Source: Photobacterium frigidiphilum
Lineage (GTDB): Bacteria > Pseudomonadota > Gammaproteobacteria > Enterobacterales > Vibrionaceae
Direction: 5' to 3'
NCBI RefSeq assembly: GCF_003025615.1
Contig: NZ_PYMJ01000029.1
Location: 20,638 to 84,637, forward strand
DNA: 64,000 bases
A program made the translations under genes and the position numbers. Positions within the stretch are counted from its first letter, which is position 1. Each line of letters begins with the position of its first letter. Positions 1-8,512 of the stretch are shown one piece after another. The notes under the pieces are model-generated. The model was not told the origin of the DNA, did no database searches, and saw nothing but the letters and a program-made list of their open reading frames with translations.

Positions 1-200
1 GTAAGCGTGATCCGTTACGTGGTCTGAAAGAAAACGTAATCGTTGGTCGTCTAATTCCAGCGGGTACAGGTTTCTCTTACCACCAGCGTCGTCAGAACGA
101 ACGTAATGCTGAGCTAGAGCCAGTAGCACCTCAGGTTGATGCTGAACAAGCATCTCAAGACCTAGCTGCACTACTTAACGCAGGCCTAAGCGACGATTAA
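1..200 (+). CDS. rpoC: RNA polymerase beta' subunit, C-terminal end (partial)
   Basis: Only the last 66 codons are in the window; the reading frame starts at base 3 and stops with TAA at 198-200. The translated end contains GLKENVIVGRLIPAGTGFSYH and a tail rich in Glu, Ala and Asp ending AGLSDD, which I recognise as the RpoC C-terminus. The product is the largest subunit of core RNA polymerase. A rho-independent terminator follows 22 bases after the stop, so this is the end of the rplKAJL-rpoBC transcription unit. Confidence 0.93.
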   Translation, partial: KRDPLRGLKENVIVGRLIPAGTGFSYHQRRQNERNAELEPVAPQVDAEQASQDLAALLNAGLSDD

Positions 201-222
201 TCATTGTTGTTTAGTGTTAGCT

Positions 223-253
223 AAAAAAGGCATCCTTCGGGGTGCCTTTTTTG
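223..253 (+). terminator. rho-independent terminator of rpoBC
   Basis: A GGCA(T)CC / GGGTGCC-type hairpin flanked by A6 and T6 lies directly after the rpoC stop. Confidence 0.85.
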
Positions 254-461
254 TTTCTGGCAATTGGGTAATCATTATTCGCTATGACCGTGTAAATAGT
301 TTAGTTGGTGAAATTGATAGTTAGCAGCATAATTACTTGAGGCGCAAAGAGGAAAACACGAATGTTTCAGTGCTGGGCGATGAAGGGCTGGTGGAGGAGT
401 CACGCTAAGAAACAGCGTATAAGCTGCTTCTTAGTTTTTAGCTGTTTAGATCAGAGTTTGA

Positions 462-944
462 TTAAGCGCCTGGTGGGCACGCTAAACTTTCGCTAATTAA
501 TTCAATCAGGCTATCTTCAAGACCAAATCGCAATTCTAGCAATTCACCAATTGAAGACAGGTCTTTATCTAAATCTGTCAGCGTATTTTCTTCGGCGATA
601 TCGCTATAACGATCGGTGAAATTAAGAATCGGATCGGTTGTTTGAGTGATGCTCGCGTAAAGCAGTGAAATGTCTTCTGTTGGTGAATATCCTGCCGTAT
701 TCCACTTTTCCATGACCATATCATAGATTTTGAAATGACCTGCTGAAATATAATCGACAACTTGTTGGCAAAAGAGTTGTAGCTGTGAAGAGGTAGGTAA
801 TTGGCGTGTGTTCCTTTCGAAGGGGGGGAGACCGGCCAATTTACAGTAGTCGATCAGTAATTGCTGCCGGGACACCAGCCAGTGATCGATAACATCACTC
901 GTACCGCCCCACTGTTGTTGAACTTGCTCAAATTTACTTAACAT
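462..944 (-). CDS. rsd: Rsd, anti-sigma-70 regulator (Rsd/AlgQ family)
   Basis: The predicted protein has 160 residues against 158 in E. coli. It keeps the family motifs DHWLVSRQQLLIDYCKLAG, FCQQVVDYISAGHFKIYD and ELLELRFGLEDSLI. Rsd binds region 4 of sigma-70 and favours alternative sigma factors in stationary phase. I place the start at 944 because a GAGGG ribosome-binding site lies 7 bases before that ATG; upstream in-frame ATGs at 971 and 950 lack suitable spacing. It is divergent from nudC, as in E. coli. Confidence 0.85.
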   Translation of the reverse strand: MLSKFEQVQQQWGGTSDVIDHWLVSRQQLLIDYCKLAGLPPFERNTRQLPTSSQLQLFCQQVVDYISAGHFKIYDMVMEKWNTAGYSPTEDISLLYASITQTTDPILNFTDRYSDIAEENTLTDLDKDLSSIGELLELRFGLEDSLIELISESLACPPGA

Positions 945-1133
945 GACCATACCCTCATGATCTATTTGCACTATGACGATATTGGTTAAAAATAGGTATT
1001 ATAAAATACGTATTTCAAAACAAAGGCGACTCAGTACAATTACTGATGAATCTCTTTAAAAAGAGAGCCTTGTTATACGGACTTAAAATCCGTTATGTAG
1101 TTAGATTGCCAGTAAAACCGATACCCTGCAAGG

Positions 1134-1925
1134 ATGGATGTAACATTGATGTTAAATAAACGAGAATTAGCTTATTGGTGTGTGGTAAATGATCGCAAAT
1201 TATATCTATTAGATAATGCGATTCCACTATTGGAAGAGTCAGAATTAATATTTAATACCGACTCAGCACGAGTAATTGGTGAATATTTAGATCACCCTGT
1301 TTACTGGCTAGAAGCCAGTGATTGTTCGCATAATGATGATTTTTATACACAAAGAGAATTATTAGGTATCGATCAGACGTTGTTTGATTTAGCCGGAAGG
1401 GCAACACAGCTTTCTCATATGTTGCATACACAGGGCTTTTGTTCTGTTTGTGGTGGAGCGGCGGTATTGGCGGGTGATCAATTTGCAATGGTATGCCAAC
1501 AATGTAGTAATGCGCAGTACCCTCGAGTATCGCCTTGTATCATTGTTGCTGTGCGCAAAAACGATCAAATATTATTGGCACAGCACCCGCGACATAAAAC
1601 GGGGATATATACTGTCATTGCTGGTTTTGTTGAAGCTGGCGAAACATTAGAGCAATGTGTTGCGCGGGAAGTTGAAGAAGAGACAGGCATTCAGGTGCAC
1701 AATATTCGCTATTTTTCGAGTCAGCCTTGGGCATTTCCTTCTAACATTATGATGGCGTTTTTAGCTGATTATGAAAGCGGTGAGCTAAGGCCTGATTATG
1801 AAGAATTGAGTGATGCGATTTGGGCAAAGGCGACTGAGCTACCTGCAATCGCTCCTAAAGGCACGATTGCACGAGTGCTTATCGATGAGACACTTGATCT
1901 AATAAAAGGCACTAAACATATATAA
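1134..1925 (+). CDS. nudC: NADH pyrophosphatase / RNA deNADding Nudix hydrolase
   Basis: 263 residues. A zinc ribbon is visible as C103-x2-C106 and C121-x2-C124. The Nudix box follows with GFVEAGE (about 164-170) and REVEEETG (178-185). The family-specific motif after the box reads SQPWAFPS (196-203), where the usual form is SQPWPFPxS. NudC hydrolyses NAD(H) to NMN(H) and AMP and removes NAD caps from RNA in the cytoplasm. An AAGGA lies close to the chosen ATG; a second in-frame ATG at 1149 is possible. hemE follows 200 bases downstream in the same direction. Confidence 0.9.
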   Translation: MDVTLMLNKRELAYWCVVNDRKLYLLDNAIPLLEESELIFNTDSARVIGEYLDHPVYWLEASDCSHNDDFYTQRELLGIDQTLFDLAGRATQLSHMLHTQGFCSVCGGAAVLAGDQFAMVCQQCSNAQYPRVSPCIIVAVRKNDQILLAQHPRHKTGIYTVIAGFVEAGETLEQCVAREVEEETGIQVHNIRYFSSQPWAFPSNIMMAFLADYESGELRPDYEELSDAIWAKATELPAIAPKGTIARVLIDETLDLIKGTKHI

Positions 1926-2138
1926 GAACCTTTAAACAAGGGATTCGGTTCGATGAGTGGAATTCACGATGCTTTAATTATAACTATTCATGAGTCGAAT
2001 TTGTTTTAAGCTTCATACTGAATCGAAAATAGTGTTTCAAATTTGTTGTAATAAACATGATCGGCTTAACAATCAGGCTCTTTTGTTGTAGTCGATGAGT
2101 GATACAATACGCCCCAGAATTTATCCATGGAGTTTCGA

Positions 2139-3206
2139 ATGAGCGAATTAAAGAATGACCGCTACCTACGTGCGTTATTAAAGCAGCCGGTAGATTGCAC
2201 ACCCGTATGGATGATGCGTCAGGCTGGCCGTTACTTGCCAGAATACCGTGCGACACGTAGCGTTGCTGGTGACTTTATGTCGCTATGTAAGAACGCGGAA
2301 CTAGCGAGTGAAGTAACGCTTCAACCACTACGTCGTTTTCCTTTGGATGCAGCGATTCTCTTCTCCGATATTTTAACTATTCCAGATGCAATGGGATTAG
2401 GTTTGTATTTTGAAGCGGGTGAAGGGCCTAAATTTGAGCGTCCTATCACCTGTAAAGCAGATGTAGATAAGATCGGTCTACCTGATCCGGAAGGCGAATT
2501 ACAATATGTAATGAATGCCGTACGCCAAATTCGTAAAGATCTACAAGGTGAAGTGCCACTAATTGGCTTCTCTGGTAGCCCATGGACCTTAGCGACTTAC
2601 ATGGTTGAAGGTGGTAGCTCTAAAGCCTTCACTAAGATCAAGAAAATGATGTATGCAGAACCTGCAACGCTACATTTATTACTTGATAAGTTAGCAGATA
2701 GCGTTGTTGAATACTTGAATGCGCAAATCAAAGCTGGTGCGCAATCGGTTATGGTATTTGATACTTGGGGTGGTGTATTAACACCAAGTGACTATAACGA
2801 GTTCTCGCTACGCTATATGCATAAAATCGTTGATGGCCTGATCCGTGAAAACGATGGACGTCGTGTTCCTGTTACGCTATTTACTAAAAATGGCGGTATG
2901 TGGTTAGAGCAAATTGCAGCAACAGGCTGTGATGCGATAGGTCTTGATTGGACGATTAATATTGCTGACGCTAATCGTCGAGTAGGAGACAAAGTTGCCC
3001 TTCAAGGCAATATGGATCCATCGATTTTATATGCACAACCAGAGCGTATTCGCCAAGAAGTCGCGACGATTCTTGAAGGTTATGGCGATGAAGGTACAGG
3101 TCACGTCTTTAATCTTGGTCATGGTATCCACTTAGATGTGCCGCCTGAAAATGCAGGTGTGTTCGTTGATGCTGTGCATGAGCTGTCTAAGCCATACCAC
3201 AAGTAA
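2139..3206 (+). CDS. hemE: uroporphyrinogen decarboxylase
   Basis: 355 residues, against 354 in E. coli, with near-identical stretches throughout (PVWMMRQAGRYLPEYRATR near the N-terminus, GFSGSPWTLATYMVEGG, VMVFDTWGG, GLDWT, QGNMDP, FNLGHGI). It converts uroporphyrinogen III to coproporphyrinogen III by four decarboxylations in heme synthesis. The start at 2139 has GGAG upstream; the longer frame from 2127 adds four residues not found in the family. Confidence 0.97.
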   Translation: MSELKNDRYLRALLKQPVDCTPVWMMRQAGRYLPEYRATRSVAGDFMSLCKNAELASEVTLQPLRRFPLDAAILFSDILTIPDAMGLGLYFEAGEGPKFERPITCKADVDKIGLPDPEGELQYVMNAVRQIRKDLQGEVPLIGFSGSPWTLATYMVEGGSSKAFTKIKKMMYAEPATLHLLLDKLADSVVEYLNAQIKAGAQSVMVFDTWGGVLTPSDYNEFSLRYMHKIVDGLIRENDGRRVPVTLFTKNGGMWLEQIAATGCDAIGLDWTINIADANRRVGDKVALQGNMDPSILYAQPERIRQEVATILEGYGDEGTGHVFNLGHGIHLDVPPENAGVFVDAVHELSKPYHK

Positions 3207-3233
3207 TACGACACAGTTAATGTTTTAAGCTAG

Positions 3234-3264
3234 AGCCCACGTGACTTATTACGTGGGCTTTTTT
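3234..3264. terminator. terminator between hemE and the UDG-like gene
   Basis: AGCCCACGT (3234-3242) pairs perfectly with ACGTGGGCT (3251-3259), followed by a T run. The genes converge here, and the T run fits hemE best. Confidence 0.85.
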
Positions 3265-3268
3265 GTGC

Positions 3269-3883
3269 TTATTTTTTATCATTTGTTACTTCTATCCTCT
3301 GTTTATCTAAATGCTGGTGAACATACTCTCTGATGTATGGCACAACATCTTCTTCAAACCATGGGTTCCTCTTTAACCACAGTGTATTGCGTGGTGAAGG
3401 GTGGGGCATGGGAATATACTGAGGTGCCCATTGACGCCAAGCTCGCACAGTTTCAGTGAGTGTTTTAGGCTTATTGTCGAGATAATAGTTTTGCGCGTAT
3501 TGCCCAATGACTAATGTCATGCCGATATTGGGTAATAAGGGTAAAACTTGATGATGCCACTGTGGTGCACATTCTGGTCGCGGTGGTAAATCACCTGACT
3601 TTCCTTTTCCGGGGTAGCACAACCCCATCGGCATAATGGCTATTTGTTGGGCATCGTAAAAGGTATCTTTATCGAGGTTTAACCAACGGCGTAATCTATC
3701 GCCACTGGGATCGTTCCAGGGAGTGCCAGTCTCATGGACTTTAAGCCCCGGAGCTTGACCAATAATCATCAACCTTGCTTGTGAATGTGCTTGAATGATC
3801 GGGCGTGGCCCTGCAAGAAGATGATCCTTGCAGATCTCGCAGTGTCGTATCTGATCGAGCATGTTATCAAGATGTTTCGCCAT
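3269..3883 (-). CDS. uracil-DNA glycosylase family protein
   Basis: The predicted protein has 204 residues. It shows an N-terminal CxxC-like pair (CEICKDHLLAG), the water-activating motif region IGQAPG, and the DNA-intercalation motif HPSPRN, all typical of the UDG superfamily, family 4/5-like branch. The expected activity is removal of uracil or related deaminated bases from DNA, but the exact family and substrate cannot be read from sequence alone. The start at 3883 has GAGG 8 bases upstream and sits 10 bases after the upstream gene; the longer frame to 3943 would overlap that gene by 50 bases. It probably forms an operon with the dehydrogenase gene. Confidence 0.75.
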   Translation of the reverse strand: MAKHLDNMLDQIRHCEICKDHLLAGPRPIIQAHSQARLMIIGQAPGLKVHETGTPWNDPSGDRLRRWLNLDKDTFYDAQQIAIMPMGLCYPGKGKSGDLPPRPECAPQWHHQVLPLLPNIGMTLVIGQYAQNYYLDNKPKTLTETVRAWRQWAPQYIPMPHPSPRNTLWLKRNPWFEEDVVPYIREYVHQHLDKQRIEVTNDKK

Positions 3884-3893
3884 ACTGTAAGCC

Positions 3894-4805
3894 TCAATAC
3901 CCTTTGTCAAAATCAACTTTGCAATGTAATGGTTGATTGGCAATAAAACGCAAATAGTTGCCTTGAAAAATATCGAATACCTGTTCAGGAAAGCTTTCGG
4001 CAGCTATGTGAGGAGTAACCGTAATTTTGTCATGCTCCCAGAATGGATGATTCTGTGCGAGTGGCTCTTGATTGAAAACATCCAGAAAAGCATGTTGAAC
4101 TGAGTTTTTCTCTAGCGCATCCAGTAACCCATGCTCACACACGGCATTACCACGACCTACATTGAACAGTAAAACGTGATTACAGTGCGCCAAAGTACCA
4201 GCATTAAGCAGTTGGTCTGTGTTAAGTGTGGCAGGTAAGGTTGAAACAACAATCGTTGCCTTAGCTAGGGCATCTGTCAGGTTTGATAGGGAGTAAACCT
4301 GATCAAACGCAACAGTATCGGATATACCCGATCGATTAACGCCTATTACTTTAATGCCGAGTGCGCTTGCTACCTGAGCTAAATGGCTACCGATAGAACC
4401 TGTGCCTAATATCACCATGGTTTGGCTGGTTAAAGAGCAATAAGGCTGTGGCAGCCATACTCCCGCGTGTTGTTGCGTGTGATAAAGGCTGAAATGACGT
4501 GTGTAATTAAGCGTTAACCCGATAACATATTCCGCAATGAGTTGACCAAAATGCCCGCGAATGTTGGTTAATTGATAGTCTTGACGTAATTCAGGTTTAA
4601 TTAGGGCATCGATACCTGCAAAAGTGGACTGTAGCCAGCGTAGTGCTGGGTAGCTATCTAATTGTCGGGCGATCTTGGGAGGATCTGCTAGTATTATCGA
4701 GGCTTGCTTGGGATCATTGGTGATTTCCAAGTGTGGTAATTGTGCTTGTTTGATTAATTGATGATAGGTCGCTTGTTGTCGAGATACAATCAGTACTTTG
4801 TTCAT
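3894..4805 (-). CDS. D-isomer-specific 2-hydroxyacid dehydrogenase family protein
   Basis: 303 residues. The Rossmann dinucleotide motif ILGTGSIGSHLAQVA lies near the middle. The catalytic Arg lies in FNVGRG, an acidic residue in FLDVFNQEPL, and the catalytic His in TPHIAAES. The shape resembles GhrA-type glyoxylate/hydroxypyruvate reductases. It would reduce a 2-keto acid with NAD(P)H; the substrate is not identifiable. The UDG-like gene follows closely on the same strand. Divergent from yjaG with 68 bases between the starts. Confidence 0.8.
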   Translation of the reverse strand: MNKVLIVSRQQATYHQLIKQAQLPHLEITNDPKQASIILADPPKIARQLDSYPALRWLQSTFAGIDALIKPELRQDYQLTNIRGHFGQLIAEYVIGLTLNYTRHFSLYHTQQHAGVWLPQPYCSLTSQTMVILGTGSIGSHLAQVASALGIKVIGVNRSGISDTVAFDQVYSLSNLTDALAKATIVVSTLPATLNTDQLLNAGTLAHCNHVLLFNVGRGNAVCEHGLLDALEKNSVQHAFLDVFNQEPLAQNHPFWEHDKITVTPHIAAESFPEQVFDIFQGNYLRFIANQPLHCKVDFDKGY

Positions 4806-4873
4806 CGCTTTTCCTTTTGTGCGGGCGAGTTATGCATTAAACTCCCTTGTAAATCACTATCGTAGATTATCCC

Positions 4874-5461
4874 ATGCTTAAAAATCCTGTTCAGCTTCGC
4901 GTCGAAAAACTAGAACCATGGCAACACCTGACTTTTATGGTCTCACTGTGTGAGCGTATGTATCCTAATTTTGCTTTATTTTGTGAAGAAACTAAATTCG
5001 CAGAAGCGCAAAAATACCGTGTGATTGTAGACAGTATTTGGGAAATATTGACAGTTAAGAGTGCCAAAATTAATTTTGAAGGTCAGCTAGAAAGATTAGA
5101 AGACTTGGTGCCAAGTGCTGCTGATTATGATCTTTATGCGGTTTACCCTGCGATTGATGCTTGTGTTGCACTTGCTGATCTACTGCATGCGATGTTAGAT
5201 CGTGATCTAATGCTTGAGACACTAGAAAAGATCAGTAGCTTATCTGCAGAAACGGTTGCTGATCTTGAGTTTGCTCAAACGGGTATTGAGATAACAAACG
5301 AAAACCAAAAAGATAACGAAGCAGTTTGTGAAGAATGGGATGTCCAGTGGGCTATTTTCCGTGCACTAAAAGAAGCTGAACGACGTGATATCGAGTTGAT
5401 TAAAAGCCTACGTGAAGAATTACGTGATGAGCAAGTCAGCAACATTGGTATTGCGCTGTAA
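4874..5461 (+). CDS. yjaG: YjaG family protein (DUF416)
   Basis: 195 residues; recognised as the YjaG/DUF416 family from the start (RVEKLEPWQHLTFMVSLCER) and the acidic, Leu-rich helical body. No biochemical function is established to my knowledge. It keeps the enteric position between hemE and hupA. No clear ribosome-binding site precedes the ATG, so expression may be low or the start may be poorly chosen. A terminator follows. Confidence 0.8.
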   Translation: MLKNPVQLRVEKLEPWQHLTFMVSLCERMYPNFALFCEETKFAEAQKYRVIVDSIWEILTVKSAKINFEGQLERLEDLVPSAADYDLYAVYPAIDACVALADLLHAMLDRDLMLETLEKISSLSAETVADLEFAQTGIEITNENQKDNEAVCEEWDVQWAIFRALKEAERRDIELIKSLREELRDEQVSNIGIAL

Positions 5462-5503
5462 ACCACGATAGTCATGAACGAGTGACTGAGCAATATTTAA
5501 AAG

Positions 5504-5526
5504 AGGAGCCTAATGGCTCCTTTTTT
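5504..5526 (+). terminator. terminator of yjaG
   Basis: The hairpin GGAGCC-TAAT-GGCTCC is followed by T6. Confidence 0.85.
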
Positions 5527-5704
5527 ACGTCTGGTTGATAAGGACTAAAGCGAAAAAATGACGATTCATATTGGGGAAATCACTTTGACGTAAATTTGTT
5601 AATCGTTAGTTAAGTGTAATATTCCAATTGGTAACACTAAAAGCAGTTTAATTGACTGGTTGTTGGTTCTTATTTGTTCCAATCAACTTATTTAATATTG
5701 TCAC

Positions 5705-5734
5705 TTGAATTGTGATCGTAAAGGCGTTTATAAC
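5705..5734 (+). promoter_or_regulatory. candidate sigma-70 promoter of the brnQ leader transcript
   Basis: TTGAAT (5705-5710) and TATAAC (5729-5734) are separated by 18 bases. Transcription would begin near 5741, giving a leader of about 285 bases before brnQ. This is a prediction from the motif only. Confidence 0.4.
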
Positions 5735-5809
5735 TGGAGGTAATCGATGAGGCATTGCCTTGTCATCTTAACTATTAATTACGTCATTACTTGTCGTGTA
5801 GGAATGAGC

Positions 5810-5911
5810 ATGAAAGCATCCGCTTTTTTGAAAACCGTAAATAACAACAGTTACCTTGCTGTTGGTATTCGCGTGCTCCTCTTACTCTCTCTGAAACTCA
5901 TTCGGGGCTGA
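5810..5911 (+). CDS. putative Leu-rich leader peptide of brnQ
   Basis: A 33-codon ORF starts at ATG 5810 with AGGA 6 bases upstream and stops at TGA 5909-5911. An in-frame upstream ATG at 5747 with GGAGG at 5736-5740 would give 54 residues, but it may lie at the transcription start. Near its end it reads V-L-L-L-L-S-L-K-L-I (5873-5902), with six Leu codons in eight. A run of the regulating amino acid's codons just before competing hairpins is the hallmark of leader peptides such as those of leu and ilv operons. Too short for family matching; the call rests on position, codon run and RNA folding. Confidence 0.5.
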   Translation: MKASAFLKTVNNNSYLAVGIRVLLLLSLKLIRG

Positions 5912-6022
5912 CAGGCTATATCTTTTTTCTGTCGGCTTGTGAAGAAGCTGGCAGGGTAATATTCTACATTCAAGCTCCCTCCTAGTTTCCTCCAAGCTTA
6001 AACAAACAGCTGTATCGAGGAA
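5907..6022 (+). promoter_or_regulatory. competing RNA hairpins over the brnQ ribosome-binding site
   Basis: Region 1 (5907-5914, GCTGACAG, overlapping the leader stop) pairs with region 2 (5929-5936, CTGTCGGC). Region 2 extended to 5938 pairs with region 3 (5945-5954, AAGCTGGCAG). Region 3 (to 5956) pairs with 5977-5988 (one mismatch) or with CCTCCAAGCTT (5989-5999). TTCCTC (5987-5992) and AGCT (5995-5998) can pair with AGCT (6008-6011) and GAGGAA (6017-6022), which contains the brnQ Shine-Dalgarno. No T run follows any of these hairpins, so control of translation fits better than premature termination. Confidence 0.5.
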
Positions 6023-6026
6023 CATT

Positions 6027-7346
6027 ATGTCTACCAACGTATTAACCGGGCGCAATATCGCAGCCTTAGGATTCATGACTTTTGCCATGTATTTAGGGGC
6101 TGGAAACTTGATCTTCCCGCCATTCTTGGGGTTTCAAGCCGGTGAACATTTCCTATCGGGCATGACGGGTTTCCTGTTAACTGGTGTGGGGCTGCCTGCG
6201 TTGGCGTTGATTATTGTCGCTTTGGTGAAAGGTTCAGATAACCTGACTGCGGCTTTACCTCGTCCGTTAGCGACTAGCTTTTGGGTGATGGTGTTCATCG
6301 TGATTGGACCTGCATTTGTTATTCCTCGTGCCATCACCGTGGCGTACCAGTTCAGCTTTGCGCCATTTATTGGTGGTGACGTGTTGGTGCCATTCTCAAT
6401 CGCGTTCTGTGTTATCACCATTTTGTTCTCATTGTTTCCGGGGAAATTGGTCGACACCATTGGTAAATGGCTAACCCCTGTTTTATTGGTTATTTTAACC
6501 GTTATGGCAGCTTTTGCGTTCTTGTTTCCTGCAGGTCAAGTGATGCAGGCGAAAGGTCCGTATGTTGATGGTGCATTGGCAGAAGGCCTGACCCAAGGCT
6601 ACATGACGATGGATGCTTTGGGCTCGATCGGATTTGGTTGGGTAATTTTCCGCGCGATCAAAAGTATGGGTGTGGAGTGTCCGAAAGCCACCGCTAAATA
6701 CACCTTTATTGCCGCAGTGATGTATGCGACTGCCATGGCTGCGGTGTACTTGTCGCTAGCTTACATCGGTTCGACCAGCGCTGATTTAGGAACAGATTTT
6801 ACCAATGGTGGTGAGATTTTGACGGCATTTACTAATCACCATTTCGGCGTATTCGGCACCATGTTGCTGGGTTTAGTGATGATATTGGCATGTTTAACGA
6901 CCGCTATTGGTGTGACTACTGCGGGCAGTGAGTTTTACAACCGTACCTTCTCTTCAGTGTCGTACAGTCGCAGTGTGTGGGTAACGATGATTTTGGCGGG
7001 CTTAGTTGCTAATGTGGGCTTGGATCAGTTATTGGCAGTGACATTACCAGTCGTGGTCGCGTTGCACCCGATTGCCATTGCGTTATTGATGATTGCACCA
7101 TTACGTCATCGTATCGCACCGATTGCAGTATTAATGACGGTGGCGATAGCCTTGATTTTTGGTTGTTTCGATGCCGCGCATATCTTGGGTAGCATGCCAC
7201 AAGCGTGGGATGTTTGGTTTACGCAACATGTACCGTTATACCATTATTACGCAGGATGGATTGTTCCTACGATCGTGATGCTGGTGGCTGGCTTGGTTAT
7301 GACATATCTTATCAATAAACCTGCACCTGCTGCCGTGAATGCTTAA
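6027..7346 (+). CDS. brnQ: branched-chain amino acid transport system II carrier protein
   Basis: 439 residues with about twelve hydrophobic segments and the family start LGFMTFAMYLGAGNLIFPP. BrnQ is an inner-membrane Na+-coupled importer of Leu, Ile and Val. GAGG lies 6 bases before the ATG at 6027. It is monocistronic between the yjaG terminator and its own terminator. The preceding Leu-rich leader ORF and hairpins suggest regulation by branched-chain aminoacyl-tRNA supply. Confidence 0.93.
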   Translation: MSTNVLTGRNIAALGFMTFAMYLGAGNLIFPPFLGFQAGEHFLSGMTGFLLTGVGLPALALIIVALVKGSDNLTAALPRPLATSFWVMVFIVIGPAFVIPRAITVAYQFSFAPFIGGDVLVPFSIAFCVITILFSLFPGKLVDTIGKWLTPVLLVILTVMAAFAFLFPAGQVMQAKGPYVDGALAEGLTQGYMTMDALGSIGFGWVIFRAIKSMGVECPKATAKYTFIAAVMYATAMAAVYLSLAYIGSTSADLGTDFTNGGEILTAFTNHHFGVFGTMLLGLVMILACLTTAIGVTTAGSEFYNRTFSSVSYSRSVWVTMILAGLVANVGLDQLLAVTLPVVVALHPIAIALLMIAPLRHRIAPIAVLMTVAIALIFGCFDAAHILGSMPQAWDVWFTQHVPLYHYYAGWIVPTIVMLVAGLVMTYLINKPAPAAVNA

Positions 7347-7397
7347 CGGAACGAGGCACGCTTCTCGACAATGTACAGCATGCTCTTGCAGATAATA

Positions 7398-7429
7398 AAA
7401 AGGGACCACTAGTGCTAGTGGTCCCTTTT
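7398..7429. terminator. bidirectional terminator, brnQ / CNNM gene
   Basis: A perfect 15-base inverted repeat (AAAAGGGACCACTAG at 7398-7412 and its complement at 7415-7429) lies between two converging genes. Confidence 0.9.
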
Positions 7430-7456
7430 GTATGCAATATTTAGTATGCGTGTAAA

Positions 7457-8512
7457 TTATTCGTCGTCTTTACTTTCAATCACACCGTGCTGTTTTTTCC
7501 ATTTTTCCCAGCGTTGGTAGGCCAGTTGCTGCATGTCAGTATTTTTATCGGCTTCATCGACAATTTCTTCGCCCACTAAGCTTTCAAAAATATCTTCTAG
7601 CGTGACTAGCCCCTGCACAGTACCGTATTCATCAACCACCAGAATAAGCTGAGAGTGTTCTGTCATCAGTCGTTCAAATGCCTGTGGTACGCTTTGGTTG
7701 TTCATTACAACTGGGATCGGGCGCATTATGGCACCCAATTCTTTATTTCCATGGCCAGCTTGGCTTTCTGCAAATAACTCTAGGCGATGCACAAAGCCTA
7801 AAATATTGTCTTTTTGCTCGCTGTATACCAACGGACGGGAAAAAGGACTCTCTTTATGCTTTGATAAAAATGTATTGATTGACTGCTCAGCTTCAACGCG
7901 AAAAAGTACTGGGCGAGGGGTCATGATCTTGGTCACGCTCACATCACGGAATTGCAGTAAGTTGGTCAGAATTTTAGACTCACCTTCTGCTAGTTCACCC
8001 GATTCTCTCGCTAACATTGCCATTGCTGATAATTCATCACGTAATTTTGGTTGCACATGACCATGAGCTAAACGACGTGTGATTTGCTCTGATACCCAAA
8101 CAAAAGGGGTTAATGCCCACACCATCCAATTAAGAATCGTTGACGCTGCTGGTGCCATTTGACGCCAGTAGGTTGCCCCGAGAGTTTTTGGAATAATCTC
8201 AGAAAATAGCAGAATACCGAAGGTTAATACGGCAGAAAAAACACCGAGCCACTCACTACCAAATACGACCGTTGCTTGGGCACCTGCTGTTGCTGCACCC
8301 ACGGTATGAGCAATCGTATTTAGCGTTAAAATAGATGCCAATGGACGGTCAATATTCTCTTTTAAGGCAGCTAAACGCGGTGCTGCAGGGTGGTTTTGCT
8401 GGCGTAATGAACCAATATACGTTGGTGAAATACTAAGTAAAACCGCTTCTAAAACCGAGCAAATAAACGAAACACCAATAGCAATTGTGATGTAAATCGT
8501 AAGGAGGATCAT
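7457..8512 (-). CDS. CNNM (DUF21) and CBS domain membrane protein
   Basis: 351 residues. An N-terminal CNNM/DUF21 domain with three to four membrane segments (about 1-150) carries the motif LLFSEIIPKTLGA. Two CBS motifs follow (about 190-320; TPRPVLFRVEAEQSI and VDEYGTVQGLVTLEDIFESLVGEE). The C-terminal CorC/HlyC transporter-associated domain common in longer relatives is absent. Family members act in Mg2+ or other divalent cation efflux, and the CBS pair probably senses nucleotide. It is often annotated as hemolysin-like, a name not supported by function here. Confidence 0.82.
   Translation of the reverse strand: MILLTIYITIAIGVSFICSVLEAVLLSISPTYIGSLRQQNHPAAPRLAALKENIDRPLASILTLNTIAHTVGAATAGAQATVVFGSEWLGVFSAVLTFGILLFSEIIPKTLGATYWRQMAPAASTILNWMVWALTPFVWVSEQITRRLAHGHVQPKLRDELSAMAMLARESGELAEGESKILTNLLQFRDVSVTKIMTPRPVLFRVEAEQSINTFLSKHKESPFSRPLVYSEQKDNILGFVHRLELFAESQAGHGNKELGAIMRPIPVVMNNQSVPQAFERLMTEHSQLILVVDEYGTVQGLVTLEDIFESLVGEEIVDEADKNTDMQQLAYQRWEKWKKQHGVIESKDDE

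Noticed and set aside
362..496. A 44-codon Trp-rich ORF on the plus strand with GAGGA upstream, between rpoC and rsd.
   Set aside because: It overlaps the end of rsd, I know no similar protein, and short ORFs of this length are common by chance. Conservation would be needed.
5921..5928. The CTTTTTT tract after the brnQ leader stop as a transcription terminator.
   Set aside because: No stable GC-rich hairpin ends directly before the T run; the stem GCTGACAG/CTGTCGGC spans it instead.
6134..6460. A 108-codon minus-strand ORF inside brnQ, and many similar antisense ORFs inside other genes.
   Set aside because: They are shadows of the coding strand without ribosome-binding sites or recognisable domains.
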